Source of the DNA: Caulobacteraceae bacterium
GTDB taxonomy: Bacteria; Pseudomonadota; Alphaproteobacteria; Caulobacterales; Caulobacteraceae
Length of the DNA stretch: 64,000 nt
Direction of reading: 5' to 3'
Assembly: GCA_027487945.1 (NCBI GenBank)
Contig: JAIYCQ010000048.1
Coordinates: 1-64,000 of the forward strand
In this document: piece by piece, positions 18,399 to 28,396 of the stretch
Layout of the letters: every line of letters starts with the position of its first letter
How positions within the stretch are numbered: position 1 is the stretch's first letter
The notes under the pieces: model-generated
Told to the model about the DNA's origin: nothing
Seen by the model: the letters and a program-made list of their open reading frames with translations, nothing else
Database searches by the model: none
Made by a program: the position numbers and the translations under genes

Positions 18399-20831
18399 TC
18401 AATACAATCCGCTCAGATCGTCGGGGATCCGCGGGCGCGCCGGGGCGGGCGGCGGCGGGGCGGGCTGGTCGCTGCGCAGCTTTCCTTCCGGCCAGGCCTC
18501 CTGGTACGAAACCGGCCCCTCTGTGCGGGGCGCGATGACCGCCGCCTTCGGCTCGCTACCGGGACGGAACGCCTCGCGCTGACCGCCGACCGTCATGAAC
18601 TTGGCGGTCTTCGGCGCCACGAACGGCGACGGCGGCAGGGCCTTCAGCGAAGGCTCCTGCATGAAGTTGATGAAGATGGGCAGGGCCGAGACACCGCCCG
18701 CCTCGCCCTCGCCCAGCGGGCGGTTGTCGTCGAAGCCGACGAAGACGCCGACCACGATGTCCGGGGTAAAGCCGACGAACCAGGCGCTCCGGTACTCGTT
18801 GGTCGTGCCTGTCTTGCCCGCGACCGGGCGGCCCAGGACCCTGGCCTGGGTGGCGGTGCCGCGCTGGACGACGCCCTCGAGCATCGAAGCGATCTGGAAG
18901 GCGGTGACCGGGTCGATGATCTGTTCGCCGGACGGCGGGATGCGCGGGCTCTCCTCGCCGTTGAACCCGGCGACGCAGCCGCGGCATTCACGCTGGTCGG
19001 AGCGGTAGATGACCTTGCCCTCGCGGTCCTGGACCAGCTCGATCAGGTGCGGCTGGGCCATGCGGCCGTTGTTGACAAAGGCGGTGTAGGCGGCGGTCAG
19101 CCGGAAGGGCGTGGTCTCCCCTGCCCCCAGCGCCATGGCCAGCACCGGCTGCATCGAGCGGACAATGCCGAACTTCTCGATCAGGGCGACGATCTTCTTC
19201 ATGCCGACGCTCTGGGCCAGTCGAACGGTCATGGCGTTGCGCGACAGCTCAAGCCCGCGGCGCAGGGGCATCGAGCCGTAGTACTTCTTGTTGTAGTTCT
19301 CCGGCGTCCAGTCCTCGCCGTTGACGCCGCCCTTGAAGGTGATCTGGGCGTCGGTGACGTAGCTGGCGGGGGTGAAGCCACCCTCCGGCTCCAGCGCGGC
19401 GGCATAGACGAACGGCTTGATGGCAGAGCCGGGCTGCCGCATCGCCTGCGTGGCGCGGTTGAAGTTGGACAGCGAGAAGGAATAGCCGCCCACCATGGCC
19501 AGCACCCGGCCCGAGCGCGGCTCCATCGCCACCAGGGCGCCATTCACGGCCGGAACCTGGCGAAGACGATAGCCGGACCCGCTCTCGGCCGGCTCGACGA
19601 AGATCAGGTCTCCGACCTTCAGGCCCTTGCCGGCCCGGGCCCATGCCACGTCCTCCGCGACGAGGGTTCCGGTGGGATAGTCCTTGGCCGGGCGGACGCG
19701 CACGCCGCCTTCGACGCTCTCGACCACGGCGGCGCGCCAGCCGCGGCGCTCCGACGGCGGGGTCTTCTTCAGCGCCACCTTCTCCCAACCTTCGGAGAAG
19801 TCGGTGGTGGCCCACGCGCCACGCCAGCCATGACGGCGGTCGTAGTTCTCCAGCCCATCCATCAGCGCCACCCGCGCGGCCGTCTGCAGGCGCGGATCCA
19901 GGGTGGTGCGCATGTAGTAGCCGCCTTCCATCAGGCGGTCGTCGAGCGTCGCCAGTCCGCGGCGGCGGACCTCCTCGACGAAATAGTCGGCGTCCTTGTA
20001 CTTGGCGCGGGACGGCGCGGCCTGGACCTTCAGGTCCTCCTTCATCGCCGCCTCGGCGGCGGCGCGGCTGACCCAGCCCGACTCGGCCATCTGGCCCAGC
20101 ACCCAGTTGCGGCGGCCGATGGCGTTCGCCTTGCGACGGATCGGATGATAATTGTCCGGTCCCTTGGTCACAGCGGCCAGATAGGCGCTCTCGGCCAGGG
20201 TCAGCTCGCTCGGCGCCTTGCCGAAGTAGTTGTAGGCGGCGGCCCCGACGCCATAGGACCGGTAGCCCAGCCAGATTTCATTCAGGTAGAGCTCGAGAAT
20301 GCGGTCCTTGGTCAGCGTCTGTTCAAGACGGCGGGCCAGGATGGCTTCCTTCAGCTTGCGGCCGACCGTGGCGTCGCTGGTCAGCAGCACGTTCTTGGCG
20401 ACCTGCTGGGTGATGGTCGATCCGCCCTCGAGCCGCCGGCCCTGCACGGCGTTGAGGACGTTCTTGGCCATGGCCCGGCTGAGGCCCTGCACGTCCACGC
20501 CGCCGTGCTGGAAGAAGTTGCGGTCCTCCGCGGCGAGGAAGGCCTGCACCAGCTGGGGCGGGATCTGGTCATAGGGCACGAAGATCCGGCGCTCGCGCGA
20601 GAACTCGCCGATCAGCGTGCCGTCCCAGGCGTAGACGCGCGTCGCGGTCGGCGGGCGGTAGTCGGCCAGATCGCCGGCGTCGGGCATGTCATGGAACAAC
20701 CAAGCAGCGTAGATCGCCAACGCGAACCCCGCGATGGCGATGACGCTGAGCGCGGAAACGCCGACGACGGCCACCCAGCGCTCGGGCGGCTCGTCGAACG
20801 GCCAAAGTCGGCGGATGGCCTTCTCAAGCAT
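18399..20831 (-). CDS. mrcA: penicillin-binding protein 1A (bifunctional)
   Basis: An 810-residue class A PBP that polymerises glycan strands and cross-links peptides in the periplasm. One membrane anchor lies at about residues 21-45. The GT51 domain has E102 in AFLAAEDRNFFQHGG and GGSTITQQVAKN. The transpeptidase has the SxxK serine in PGSAIKPF near residue 467, SRN near residue 530 and KTG in AGKTGTTNEYRS near residue 669. It lies 45 bases after amiC and about 50 before prfB on the same strand, an apparent operon. No missing residue is seen. Confidence 0.96.
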   Translation of the reverse strand: MLEKAIRRLWPFDEPPERWVAVVGVSALSVIAIAGFALAIYAAWLFHDMPDAGDLADYRPPTATRVYAWDGTLIGEFSRERRIFVPYDQIPPQLVQAFLAAEDRNFFQHGGVDVQGLSRAMAKNVLNAVQGRRLEGGSTITQQVAKNVLLTSDATVGRKLKEAILARRLEQTLTKDRILELYLNEIWLGYRSYGVGAAAYNYFGKAPSELTLAESAYLAAVTKGPDNYHPIRRKANAIGRRNWVLGQMAESGWVSRAAAEAAMKEDLKVQAAPSRAKYKDADYFVEEVRRRGLATLDDRLMEGGYYMRTTLDPRLQTAARVALMDGLENYDRRHGWRGAWATTDFSEGWEKVALKKTPPSERRGWRAAVVESVEGGVRVRPAKDYPTGTLVAEDVAWARAGKGLKVGDLIFVEPAESGSGYRLRQVPAVNGALVAMEPRSGRVLAMVGGYSFSLSNFNRATQAMRQPGSAIKPFVYAAALEPEGGFTPASYVTDAQITFKGGVNGEDWTPENYNKKYYGSMPLRRGLELSRNAMTVRLAQSVGMKKIVALIEKFGIVRSMQPVLAMALGAGETTPFRLTAAYTAFVNNGRMAQPHLIELVQDREGKVIYRSDQRECRGCVAGFNGEESPRIPPSGEQIIDPVTAFQIASMLEGVVQRGTATQARVLGRPVAGKTGTTNEYRSAWFVGFTPDIVVGVFVGFDDNRPLGEGEAGGVSALPIFINFMQEPSLKALPPSPFVAPKTAKFMTVGGQREAFRPGSEPKAAVIAPRTEGPVSYQEAWPEGKLRSDQPAPPPPAPARPRIPDDLSGLY

Positions 20832-20876
20832 AGGGCCTGCTTAGCCTGACTGGCGACGGGCGCCAACGGCCCTGAG

Positions 20877-22088
20877 CTAGCGGCTGGCCACCTTCGCGTC
20901 ACGCGCGAACCAGGCGTCGATGGCGTCGGCCACCGCATCCATCAGGCGGGCGCGCTGACGGGGATCGGCCAGGGCGCGCTCGTCGTCGGGATTGTTGATG
21001 AACCCCATCTCCAGGAGCACCGCCGGGACGTCCGGCGCCAGCAGGATGGCGAGGTTGGCGTCGCGATGGCTGCGGCGAAGCAGTTCGGTCTCGTCGCCGA
21101 TGTGCTCGAGCAGCATCTCGGCGAACACCGCCGAGCGATTGCGGGTCGACCGCTGGGTCAGGTCGAGCAGGATCTCACTGACCGTGCGATCGGCGCCGAG
21201 GCTGGCCGGCATCAGCCAGTCGTCCTTGCCCAGCACCGAGGCGACCCGTCGCTCACCCTTTTCCGACAGGGTGTAGACGCTGGCCCCGCGAACGTCGGCC
21301 GAGGGGCCCGAGTCGGCATGCAGCGAGATGAACAGGTCGGCGTCGGCGGCGCGGGCGATCTTCACCCGGCCGTCCAGCGGCACATAGGCGTCGCCGGTGC
21401 GGGTCAGCACCACCCGGTAGCGGCCCGACTTCTCCAGCCGCGCCTTCAGAGCCCTGGCGGCGGCCAGGGTGATGTCCTTCTCGTGGGTCCGGCTGCCGAT
21501 CGCGCCGGGATCCTTGCCGCCGTGGCCGGCGTCGATGACCACGACGCGCGGTCCCTTGCGCTCCGGCGCACGGGTGATCACCGCGCGGGGACGGGTCGTT
21601 GCCGCCGCCGTGGTCGAGACCGGCGTCAGCCCGGTCGCCGGCCCCGCGCCGGGACGGGCCTTGAGGTCGATGACATAGCGGTAGCTCTTCACCCCGTCGC
21701 CAGGCGGCAGCAGGAATCGGCGGCGCACCTCGGCGTCACGGGCCAGTTCGAGGTTGAGGCGGGCCGAGCCGCCGCCCCGCTCGACGTGCCAGCGCCGGAC
21801 CAGCCCCTGGCCGCCGCCGCGCAGGTCGGCCGGTGCATCGATCCTCGGCAGCGACACCACAACGCGGCCGTCGGCGCCGTCCGACACCAGCTTGCCGACC
21901 ACAGAGCGATCAAGATCGACGACGACGCGAGTCTCGACCTGGTCTCCGCCCAGCCTGACCTTGAGAAGTCCCGGAGCCGTGGCGCCCTGGGCGACAGCGG
22001 CGACGCAGAAGCCGGACAGAGTCAGGCCGGCGAGCGCGACCACGCCCTTCCAGCCCGCCAGAAATCCGCCGGCCCTGAACGCCTGCAT
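20877..22088 (-). CDS. amiC: N-acetylmuramoyl-L-alanine amidase (AmiC-type)
   Basis: A 403-residue periplasmic zinc amidase that cleaves peptides from glycan during cell separation. After an N-terminal hydrophobic signal comes an AMIN-like domain (about residues 40-145), a low-complexity linker, and an amidase_3 domain starting VVVIDAGHGGKDPGA. The remaining metal ligands are in THEKD and SLHAD, and the catalytic glutamate is in VLLEMGFINN. It is the first gene of the amiC-PBP1A-prfB operon and is divergent from rne. Confidence 0.95.
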   Translation of the reverse strand: MQAFRAGGFLAGWKGVVALAGLTLSGFCVAAVAQGATAPGLLKVRLGGDQVETRVVVDLDRSVVGKLVSDGADGRVVVSLPRIDAPADLRGGGQGLVRRWHVERGGGSARLNLELARDAEVRRRFLLPPGDGVKSYRYVIDLKARPGAGPATGLTPVSTTAAATTRPRAVITRAPERKGPRVVVIDAGHGGKDPGAIGSRTHEKDITLAAARALKARLEKSGRYRVVLTRTGDAYVPLDGRVKIARAADADLFISLHADSGPSADVRGASVYTLSEKGERRVASVLGKDDWLMPASLGADRTVSEILLDLTQRSTRNRSAVFAEMLLEHIGDETELLRRSHRDANLAILLAPDVPAVLLEMGFINNPDDERALADPRQRARLMDAVADAIDAWFARDAKVASR

Positions 22089-22492
22089 TCTACAGCCCCA
22101 CTCACCGCTTCGCGATTTGGCGTTCAGTATCGCAGGCGCGGCGTATCGAATTGGTTAAGGCTTCTCAAACGCCGCGTGGCGCTTTCCTTTTGAGGAGGGA
22201 TGAGGCTAATGTCCTCCCTGCGCGCCGACCTCGCGATGACGAGGAGTCTCCGCGCACGAACGTTTAGAGGCCGCGCGTCCGGCCCCCGCCCTCCGGCGGA
22301 GACGCACCATCCGATCCCGCGCAGACCATTGCGCGACAGGGAAAAACCTTATGGGCAGCGCAAACGCCCCGGCCTGGCATTCGCCCCTTCGTATCGCTGA
22401 CTGCGACGCGACGGACGGCCGCGCGGAGCGCGCCTCCACCACAGACCGGCGACCGGGCCAAGGCTCCGCTGCGCGCCGGGGAGACAGATTCA
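22089..22492. other. intergenic region with long leader of rne
   Basis: These 404 bases separate amiC and rne and hold no convincing gene. Near the amiC side GGCGC/GCGCC (22178-22182, 22222-22226) and GGAGG/CCTCC (22194-22198, 22213-22217) can pair into one stem. The 260 bases before the rne start are GC-rich with several short inverted repeats and a GGGGAG ribosome site. A long structured leader fits RNase E autoregulation known in other bacteria, but I see no element I can name. Confidence 0.4.
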
Positions 22493-25240
22493 ATGACAAA
22501 GAAAATGCTTATCGACGCGGCCCACCCGGAAGAAACCCGGGTCGTGGTCGTCGATGGAACCCGGGTTGAAGAGTTCGATTTCGAGTCCCAGGCCAAGAAA
22601 CAGCTTCGCGGAAACATCTATCTGGCCAAGGTGACGCGGGTTGAACCCAGTCTCCAGGCCGCGTTCGTGGAGTATGGCGGCAATCGCCACGGCTTCCTGG
22701 CCTTCAACGAAATCCACCCCGACTACTACCAGATCCCCCACGCCGACCGAGAAGCCCTGCTGCGCGCCCAGGCCGAGGAGGACGACGAGCCGGTCGCAAG
22801 CCGTGGTCGGTCGCGGAGCGCATCGGTCTCGGAAGGCGATGAGGACGAGGACGAAAGCCCCGGCGGTTCGGACGACGAGGACGATGTCGTCGAGGAGGAG
22901 CTGGCTCGCCGCCGTCGCCGCCTGATGAAGAACTACAAGATCCAGGACGTGATCCGCCGCCGGCAGATCATGCTGGTCCAGGTCGTCAAGGAAGAGCGCG
23001 GCAACAAGGGCGCGGCCCTGACCACCTACCTGTCGCTTGCCGGCCGCTACGGCGTCCTGATGCCCAACACCGCCCGGGGCGGCGGCATCAGCCGCAAGAT
23101 CACCACGGCGACGGACCGCAAGAAGCTCAAGACCATCGTCCAGAGCCTGGACGTGCCCAAGGGCATGGGCCTGATCGTCCGCACGGCGGGCGCCAAGCGC
23201 ACCAAGACCGAGATCAAACGCGACTACGACTACCTGCTGCGCGCCTGGGAGAACATCCGCGAGACGACGCTGCACTCGATCGCGCCGGCGCTGATCTACG
23301 AGGAGGAAGACCTCGTCAAGCGCACGATCCGGGACCTGTTCGACAAGGACATCGACGCGGTCTGGGTCGAGGGGGAGCGCGGCTACCGCGACGCCCGCGA
23401 CTTCATGCGCATGCTGATGCCGGCCCAGGCCAAGAAGGTGCAGGCGTACCGTGAGGCGACGCCGCTGTTCGTCGCCCACAAGGTCGAGGGGCACCTGTCG
23501 CAGATCTACACCCCGACCGTGCCGCTCAAGTCGGGCGGCTATCTGGTGATCAACCAGACCGAGGCTCTGGTCGCCATCGACGTCAACTCCGGCAAGTCGA
23601 CCAAGGAGCGCAACGTCGAGGCCACGGCGCTGAAGACCAACCTGGAAGCGGCCGAGGAAGCCGCGCGCCAGCTGCGCCTGCGCGACCTGGCCGGCCTGAT
23701 CGTCATCGACTTCATCGACATGGATGAGTCGAAGAACAACCGGGCCGTCGAGAAGAAGCTGAAGGACGCCCTCAAGGACGACCGCGCCCGCATCCAGATG
23801 GGCAAGATCAGCGGCTTCGGCCTGATGGAAATCAGCCGCCAGCGCCGGCGCTCCGGCGTGCTCGAGGGCACCACCCACGTCTGCGAGCACTGCCAGGGCA
23901 CCGGCCGGGTCCGGTCGACCGAATCGGCGGCGCTCGCCGCGCTCCGCGCCGTCGAGCTGGAGGCGCTGCAGGGCGGCGGCGAGGTGACGCTGAAGGTGTC
24001 GCCGGCCGTCGGCCTCTACATCCTCAACGAAAAGCGCGCCTACCTGACGCGTGTGCACCAGACGCACCACCTGTTCGTCACCGTGCTGATCGATCAGACC
24101 CTCGGTCAGGCCGACCACGAGATCGAGCGCACCGCCAGCGGCGAACACTCGCTGCATGCGCCGGAGCTCTACGTGACGCCGGCCGTCGCCTACGCGCCGG
24201 AGGATGACGACGACTTCGTCGACGAGATCGAGGAAGACGAGGAAGAAGACGAGGACGAGGACGAGGACGACGCCGCCGGGAGCGACGCCGACGATCTCGA
24301 CGACTCCGAGGCCGCCGACTCCGGCGACGGCGCCGAAGCCCGTGACGATGGCGACCGTCGTGGTCGCGGCCGCCGCAACCGCCGCCGTCGCGGCGGGCGT
24401 CGCGACGAGGGTGACCTCGAAGGCGCCGCCGATCTGCCCGAACGCGAACTGGCCGAGGGCGAGACCGAGACCGAGGAAGAGGCCAACCAGCGTCGCCGCC
24501 GACGCGGTCGTCGCGGCGGTCGCCGCATGCGTGACGACTCCCGCCCGCAGGACGGTTTCTCCTGGACCCGGCCCCGCGTGCCGTTCGGCGATGATCCCTT
24601 CGTCTGGCACGACCCGGCTGTGCTCGCCGAAGGCGGCGGACAGGGCCCGCGTCCCGAGCGCGCCGAGCGTCCCGAACGGGCTGAACGACCGGCCGCCGAG
24701 CCCGTCGCGACGACCGCCGCGGCGGACGAGGAGCGCAGCGAACGCGGCCGTGGCCGTGGACGCGGCAGAGGCCGTGGACGGGATCGCGATCGCGGCCCGC
24801 GCGCCGAGGCTGTGCCGACAGAGACCGATGCCGTCGCCGAGGTCGAGTTCGTTGCGACGGAGGCCGCTCCGCTCGTGGAGAGCGACGTGAGCGTCGCCGA
24901 AGCGCCCTCTATCGACGCCGCGGCGCCGGCCGAGGACATCTGGGTCGAACTGCCGAGCACCGATCAGGCGCCCGCCAAGAAGCCGCGCCGGCCGCGCAAG
25001 CCGAAGGCCGCCAAGGCGGACGACGTCGAGGCTGTGGAGGCTGTCGCCGAAGCGCCGGCCGCCGAGGCTGTCACGGCCGAAGCGGAGCCCGCCCCTGTCG
25101 CCGCCGCCGAACTCGAGCCAGAGCCTGCGCCCTTGGTTGAGGCCGTGGTGCAGCCCGAGCCGGTCGTGGTCACGCCTGACCCCGCCGAAATCAGCGCGCC
25201 GCCCGAAAAGCCGAAGCGCGGCTGGTGGCGCCGGGGCTGA
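22493..25240 (+). CDS. rne: ribonuclease E
   Basis: A 915-residue endoribonuclease, core of the RNA degradosome. An S1-type domain (from about residue 37) is interrupted at about residues 95-140 by an acidic and Arg-rich insert, as in other alphaproteobacterial RNase E. The DNase-I-like site has the metal aspartates in LVAIDVNSGKS near residue 364 and IVIDFIDMD near residue 405. The Zn-link CEHC lies near residue 464. The C-terminal third is disordered, with acidic runs, Arg/Gly-rich tracts (RGRGRGRGRG) and Ala/Pro/Glu stretches, and ends KRGWWRRG. It has its own long leader and is transcribed away from amiC. Confidence 0.97.
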   Translation: MTKKMLIDAAHPEETRVVVVDGTRVEEFDFESQAKKQLRGNIYLAKVTRVEPSLQAAFVEYGGNRHGFLAFNEIHPDYYQIPHADREALLRAQAEEDDEPVASRGRSRSASVSEGDEDEDESPGGSDDEDDVVEEELARRRRRLMKNYKIQDVIRRRQIMLVQVVKEERGNKGAALTTYLSLAGRYGVLMPNTARGGGISRKITTATDRKKLKTIVQSLDVPKGMGLIVRTAGAKRTKTEIKRDYDYLLRAWENIRETTLHSIAPALIYEEEDLVKRTIRDLFDKDIDAVWVEGERGYRDARDFMRMLMPAQAKKVQAYREATPLFVAHKVEGHLSQIYTPTVPLKSGGYLVINQTEALVAIDVNSGKSTKERNVEATALKTNLEAAEEAARQLRLRDLAGLIVIDFIDMDESKNNRAVEKKLKDALKDDRARIQMGKISGFGLMEISRQRRRSGVLEGTTHVCEHCQGTGRVRSTESAALAALRAVELEALQGGGEVTLKVSPAVGLYILNEKRAYLTRVHQTHHLFVTVLIDQTLGQADHEIERTASGEHSLHAPELYVTPAVAYAPEDDDDFVDEIEEDEEEDEDEDEDDAAGSDADDLDDSEAADSGDGAEARDDGDRRGRGRRNRRRRGGRRDEGDLEGAADLPERELAEGETETEEEANQRRRRRGRRGGRRMRDDSRPQDGFSWTRPRVPFGDDPFVWHDPAVLAEGGGQGPRPERAERPERAERPAAEPVATTAAADEERSERGRGRGRGRGRGRDRDRGPRAEAVPTETDAVAEVEFVATEAAPLVESDVSVAEAPSIDAAAPAEDIWVELPSTDQAPAKKPRRPRKPKAAKADDVEAVEAVAEAPAAEAVTAEAEPAPVAAAELEPEPAPLVEAVVQPEPVVVTPDPAEISAPPEKPKRGWWRRG

Positions 25241-25296
25241 TCGGTGATTACACTTTGAGGGCAAGCGCGGGGGCGCGAACCGGAGAGTACCGAGGC

Positions 25297-26703
25297 ATGA
25301 CCTCAAGCCGGACCACACCGCGGGCGTTCCGCATCGCCGTCAGCGCCCTTGCGCTGGCGGCGATGACCCTCACGCCGATCACCCAGTCCTGGGCTCAGTC
25401 GGGGCGTGGCCCGACCCTGCTGCGCGATACGGAGATCGAGGAGATCCTGCACCGCCAGTCGGATCCGATCTTCGCTGCGGCGGGGCTCAATCCAAAGGAT
25501 GTGCGAATCCTGCTGGTCGGCGACGGCACGCTTAACGCCTTCGCCACCCAGGGGCAGCAGATGGGGCTGAACACCGGCCTCATCCTCGAGGCCGCGACCC
25601 CCAACGAGCTCAAGGGCGTCATCGCCCACGAGACCGGCCACATCGCCGGCGGCCACCCGATCCGGTCGGGCGAGCTGACCCGCGCGGGCCTGCGGCCGAT
25701 GCTCCTGACCATGGGCCTGGGCCTGCTGGCGATCATGGCCGGCGCGCCGGACGCAGGGGCCATGGTGATGGCCAGCTCCGGCCAGATGGGCACCCTGGGC
25801 GCCCTGGGCTACAGCCGCGAGCAGGAAAGCCGCGCCGACCAGGCCGCCGTCGGCTTCCTGGAGCGCACCGGCCAGTCCGGCGCCGGACTGGTCGAGTTCT
25901 TCGACAAGTTCCGCTACCAGGAGGTCTTCGCCGAGGCCCGGCGCTTCCCCTACTTCCGCAGCCACCCGCTGTCGTCCGAACGCATCGAGCTGCTGCGCAA
26001 CCGCGTCGCCGGCCAGACCCATTACGCGACGAAGGATTCGCCGGAGGCGATCGCCGAGTTCGAGATCATGAAGGCCAAGATCGACGGCTTCATGAACCCC
26101 GCCGCCGCCCTCGTCCGCTACAGGGAGGGCGACACCGGGGTGCCGGCCCGCTACGCCCGCTCGATCGCCTACTACCAGTCGAGGGAGCCGGACCGGGCGC
26201 TCAAGATCCTCGACGGCCTGCTGCAGGAGTTTCCGGAGAACCCCTACTTCTGGGAGCTGAAGGGCCAGATCCTGTTCGACTACGGCCGCATCGCCGAGGC
26301 GGAGGCCCCACAACGCCGTTCGGTCGAGCTCAAGCCGGACGCGCCGCTGCTGCGGATCAACCTGGGCCAGACCCTGGTCAACCTGGACGACCCGAAGAAG
26401 CGCGACGAAGGCATCGCCGAGCTCAAGCGCGTCACCCAGCTGGAGCAGGACAATCCCGAGGCCTGGCGCCTGCTGGCCGTCGCCTACGATCGCCGCGGCG
26501 ACGAGGGCCTCGCCCGGCTGGCCACCGCCGAACGCTACTTCGCCTATGGGGCGCTGAACGAATCCCGCGCCTTCGCCATCCGCGCCCGCCAGCTGCTGGA
26601 CCGCTCCAGTACAGACTGGGTGCGCGCCACCGACATCGTCATGGCCTCAGACCCGTCCGACCAGGACATGCGCGCCCTGTCGCGCGAGGCCAGCGGCGGC
26701 TGA
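25297..26703 (+). CDS. M48-family metalloprotease with TPR domain (BepA-like)
   Basis: A 468-residue exported zinc protease. After a signal peptide ending ITQSWAQ, the M48 domain contains HETGH in VIAHETGHIAGGH near residue 111 and a downstream glutamate in YSREQESRADQAAV. The C-terminal half is made of TPR-like helices (YYQSREPDRALKILDGLLQE and the following repeats). E. coli BepA with this architecture maintains outer-membrane protein assembly in the periplasm. The chosen ATG lies 57 bases after rne; an earlier in-frame start overlaps rne. It probably shares a transcript with the downstream DsbA-like gene. Confidence 0.92.
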   Translation: MTSSRTTPRAFRIAVSALALAAMTLTPITQSWAQSGRGPTLLRDTEIEEILHRQSDPIFAAAGLNPKDVRILLVGDGTLNAFATQGQQMGLNTGLILEAATPNELKGVIAHETGHIAGGHPIRSGELTRAGLRPMLLTMGLGLLAIMAGAPDAGAMVMASSGQMGTLGALGYSREQESRADQAAVGFLERTGQSGAGLVEFFDKFRYQEVFAEARRFPYFRSHPLSSERIELLRNRVAGQTHYATKDSPEAIAEFEIMKAKIDGFMNPAAALVRYREGDTGVPARYARSIAYYQSREPDRALKILDGLLQEFPENPYFWELKGQILFDYGRIAEAEAPQRRSVELKPDAPLLRINLGQTLVNLDDPKKRDEGIAELKRVTQLEQDNPEAWRLLAVAYDRRGDEGLARLATAERYFAYGALNESRAFAIRARQLLDRSSTDWVRATDIVMASDPSDQDMRALSREASGG

Positions 26704-26723
26704 ACCTTCAGGAACCCCTTCGT

Positions 26724-27440
26724 ATGCGTCTCGTGATCATCGCTGCGCTCGCCCTGACCCTCACCGGCTGTGGCCAGCCGAAGGTCGAACCTGAGTTCGG
26801 CGCGAAGGTGCGCGCCTATCTGCTTGAAAATCCGGAAGTTCTCGTCGAGGTCTCCCAGGCGCTGGAGGCGAAGCAGCAGGCCGAACGCGCCGAGAAGGCC
26901 AAGGCCAGCATCGGCCCCAACCGCGCCCGACTCGAGCGCGACGGCCGGGACCATGTCCTCAACCCGGACGGCCAGGTCACGGTGGTCCAGTTCTTCGATT
27001 ACAACTGCGGCTACTGCAAGGTCATCGCGCCGGAGATCCTGGAGATGGCCCGCACGCGGCCGAACGTCCGCTTCGTGTTCAAGGACATGGTCATCTTCGG
27101 CCCCTCCAGCGAGTACGCGGCCGCCGCCGCCTCGGCGGCCCGTTCGCCTGCGCAGTTCTCTTCGATCCACAATGCGATGATGACGGCCAAGCCACTGGAC
27201 CAGGCGGCGGTGGATCGCATCCTGACGGCCCACGGCATCAGCCCCGCGTCCGTCCGCGCCACCATGGCCGGCGACAAATGGCAGGGCTACGTCCGTGACG
27301 TCCGCGCCCTGGCGCAGGAGATGGGCATCGACGGCACCCCGGCCTTCGTGGTGGGCGACAACGTCGTCCACGGCGCCGACCCCGACTCGCTCAAGGCCGC
27401 CATCGCCGCCGAGTTGCGCCGCAAGAACAAAACGACCTGA
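26724..27440 (+). CDS. DsbA-like thiol:disulfide oxidoreductase lipoprotein
   Basis: A 238-residue thioredoxin-fold protein. A lipobox, LTGC, at residue 16 predicts a lipid-anchored periplasmic protein. An N-terminal helix segment (about residues 25-60, coiled-coil-like, rich in Glu/Lys/Ala) resembles the stalk of ScsC/DsbA-like proteins. The active site is C95-G-Y-C98 in FFDYNCGYCK, and the cis-proline loop is GIDGTPAFVVG. It follows the M48 protease by 20 bases with an AGGAAC ribosome site, fitting a shared role in envelope protein quality control (inference). Confidence 0.93.
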   Translation: MRLVIIAALALTLTGCGQPKVEPEFGAKVRAYLLENPEVLVEVSQALEAKQQAERAEKAKASIGPNRARLERDGRDHVLNPDGQVTVVQFFDYNCGYCKVIAPEILEMARTRPNVRFVFKDMVIFGPSSEYAAAAASAARSPAQFSSIHNAMMTAKPLDQAAVDRILTAHGISPASVRATMAGDKWQGYVRDVRALAQEMGIDGTPAFVVGDNVVHGADPDSLKAAIAAELRRKNKTT

Positions 27441-27455
27441 CGGCGGCGGAACCGC

Positions 27456-28262
27456 CTAGATCAGCCCGGCCAGCGGCGAGCTCGGATCCGCGTACATCCG
27501 GCGCGGCATGCGCCCGGCGAGGTAGGCTTCGCGGCCGGCGATGACGGCGTGCTTCATGGCTGTGGCCATGCGGATTGGGTCCTTGGCCTCGGCGATGGCG
27601 GTGTTCATCAGGATGCCGTCGCAGCCCAGCTCCATGCCGATGACGGCGTCCGAGGCCGTGCCCACGCCGGCGTCGACCAGCACCGGCACCTTCGCCTGCT
27701 CGACGATGAGCCGCAGGTTGACCTTGTTCTGGATGCCCAGGCCCGAGCCGATCGGCGCGCCCAGCGGCATGATGGCGGCGGCGCCGGCCTCCTCCAGCTT
27801 GCGGCAATAGACGATGTCGTCAGTGCAGTAGACCATCACGTCAAAGCCCTCGGCGACGAGCAGCTTCAGCGCGCGCAGCGTCTCCTCCATGTCCGGATAA
27901 AGGGTCTTGGGGTCGCTCAGCACCTCCAGCTTGACCAGCGACCAGCCGCCGGCCTCGCGCGCCAGCCGTAGCGTCCGCACCGCCTCCTCGCCGGTGAAGC
28001 AGCCGGCGGTGTTGGGCAGGTAGGTGAAGCGGTCGGGCTTCACGAAGTCCATCAGCAGAGGCTGGCTCGGGTCGGAGATGTTCACCCGCCGCACCGCCAC
28101 CGTGACGATCTCGGCCCCGGCCGCCTCGGCGGCGGCGGCGTTGGTGGCGTAGTCCTTGTACTTCCCCGTCCCGACGATCAGGCGCGAGGTGAAGGTGCGG
28201 CCAGCGACGGTCCAGGTGTCGGCGGGGGTGGTGTCGGAGGTGGTGTCGAGGGGGGCGGTCAT
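27456..28262 (-). CDS. thiG: thiazole synthase
   Basis: ThiG builds the thiazole ring of thiamin from deoxyxylulose phosphate, dehydroglycine and ThiS thiocarboxylate. The 268-residue TIM barrel has the Schiff-base lysine K111 in [10 protein letters not shown], and [11 protein letters not shown] for phosphate binding. The start is the ATG of [10 protein letters not shown]. The thiS gene is not adjacent; it lies at 33671-33871, 5.4 kb away on the same strand. I see no thiamin-pyrophosphate riboswitch in the 120 bases upstream. Confidence 0.96.
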   Translation of the reverse strand: MTAPLDTTSDTTPADTWTVAGRTFTSRLIVGTGKYKDYATNAAAAEAAGAEIVTVAVRRVNISDPSQPLLMDFVKPDRFTYLPNTAGCFTGEEAVRTLRLAREAGGWSLVKLEVLSDPKTLYPDMEETLRALKLLVAEGFDVMVYCTDDIVYCRKLEEAGAAAIMPLGAPIGSGLGIQNKVNLRLIVEQAKVPVLVDAGVGTASDAVIGMELGCDGILMNTAIAEAKDPIRMATAMKHAVIAGREAYLAGRMPRRMYADPSSPLAGLI

Positions 28263-28396
28263 GGAGAGCGGTTTACGCCGGGACTCGGAACGGGGGAAGG
28301 CCACCCCACCGTCTGCACCGAATCTGCACAACAGCGGTTCGCCCCCTGCACCCCTGCCCCGTTGACGCTGCGCACCAGCGGCCGATGATGCTCCCC

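Noticed and set aside
22490..25318. Open frame of 942 codons antisense to rne
   Set aside because: Composition is typical of a GC-rich shadow frame, and it contains no recognisable domain. RNase E on the plus strand explains the region fully.
28263..28396. Thiamin-pyrophosphate riboswitch upstream of thiG
   Set aside because: I looked for the conserved CTGAGA and ACCTGATCTGG-like parts on the minus strand and found neither.
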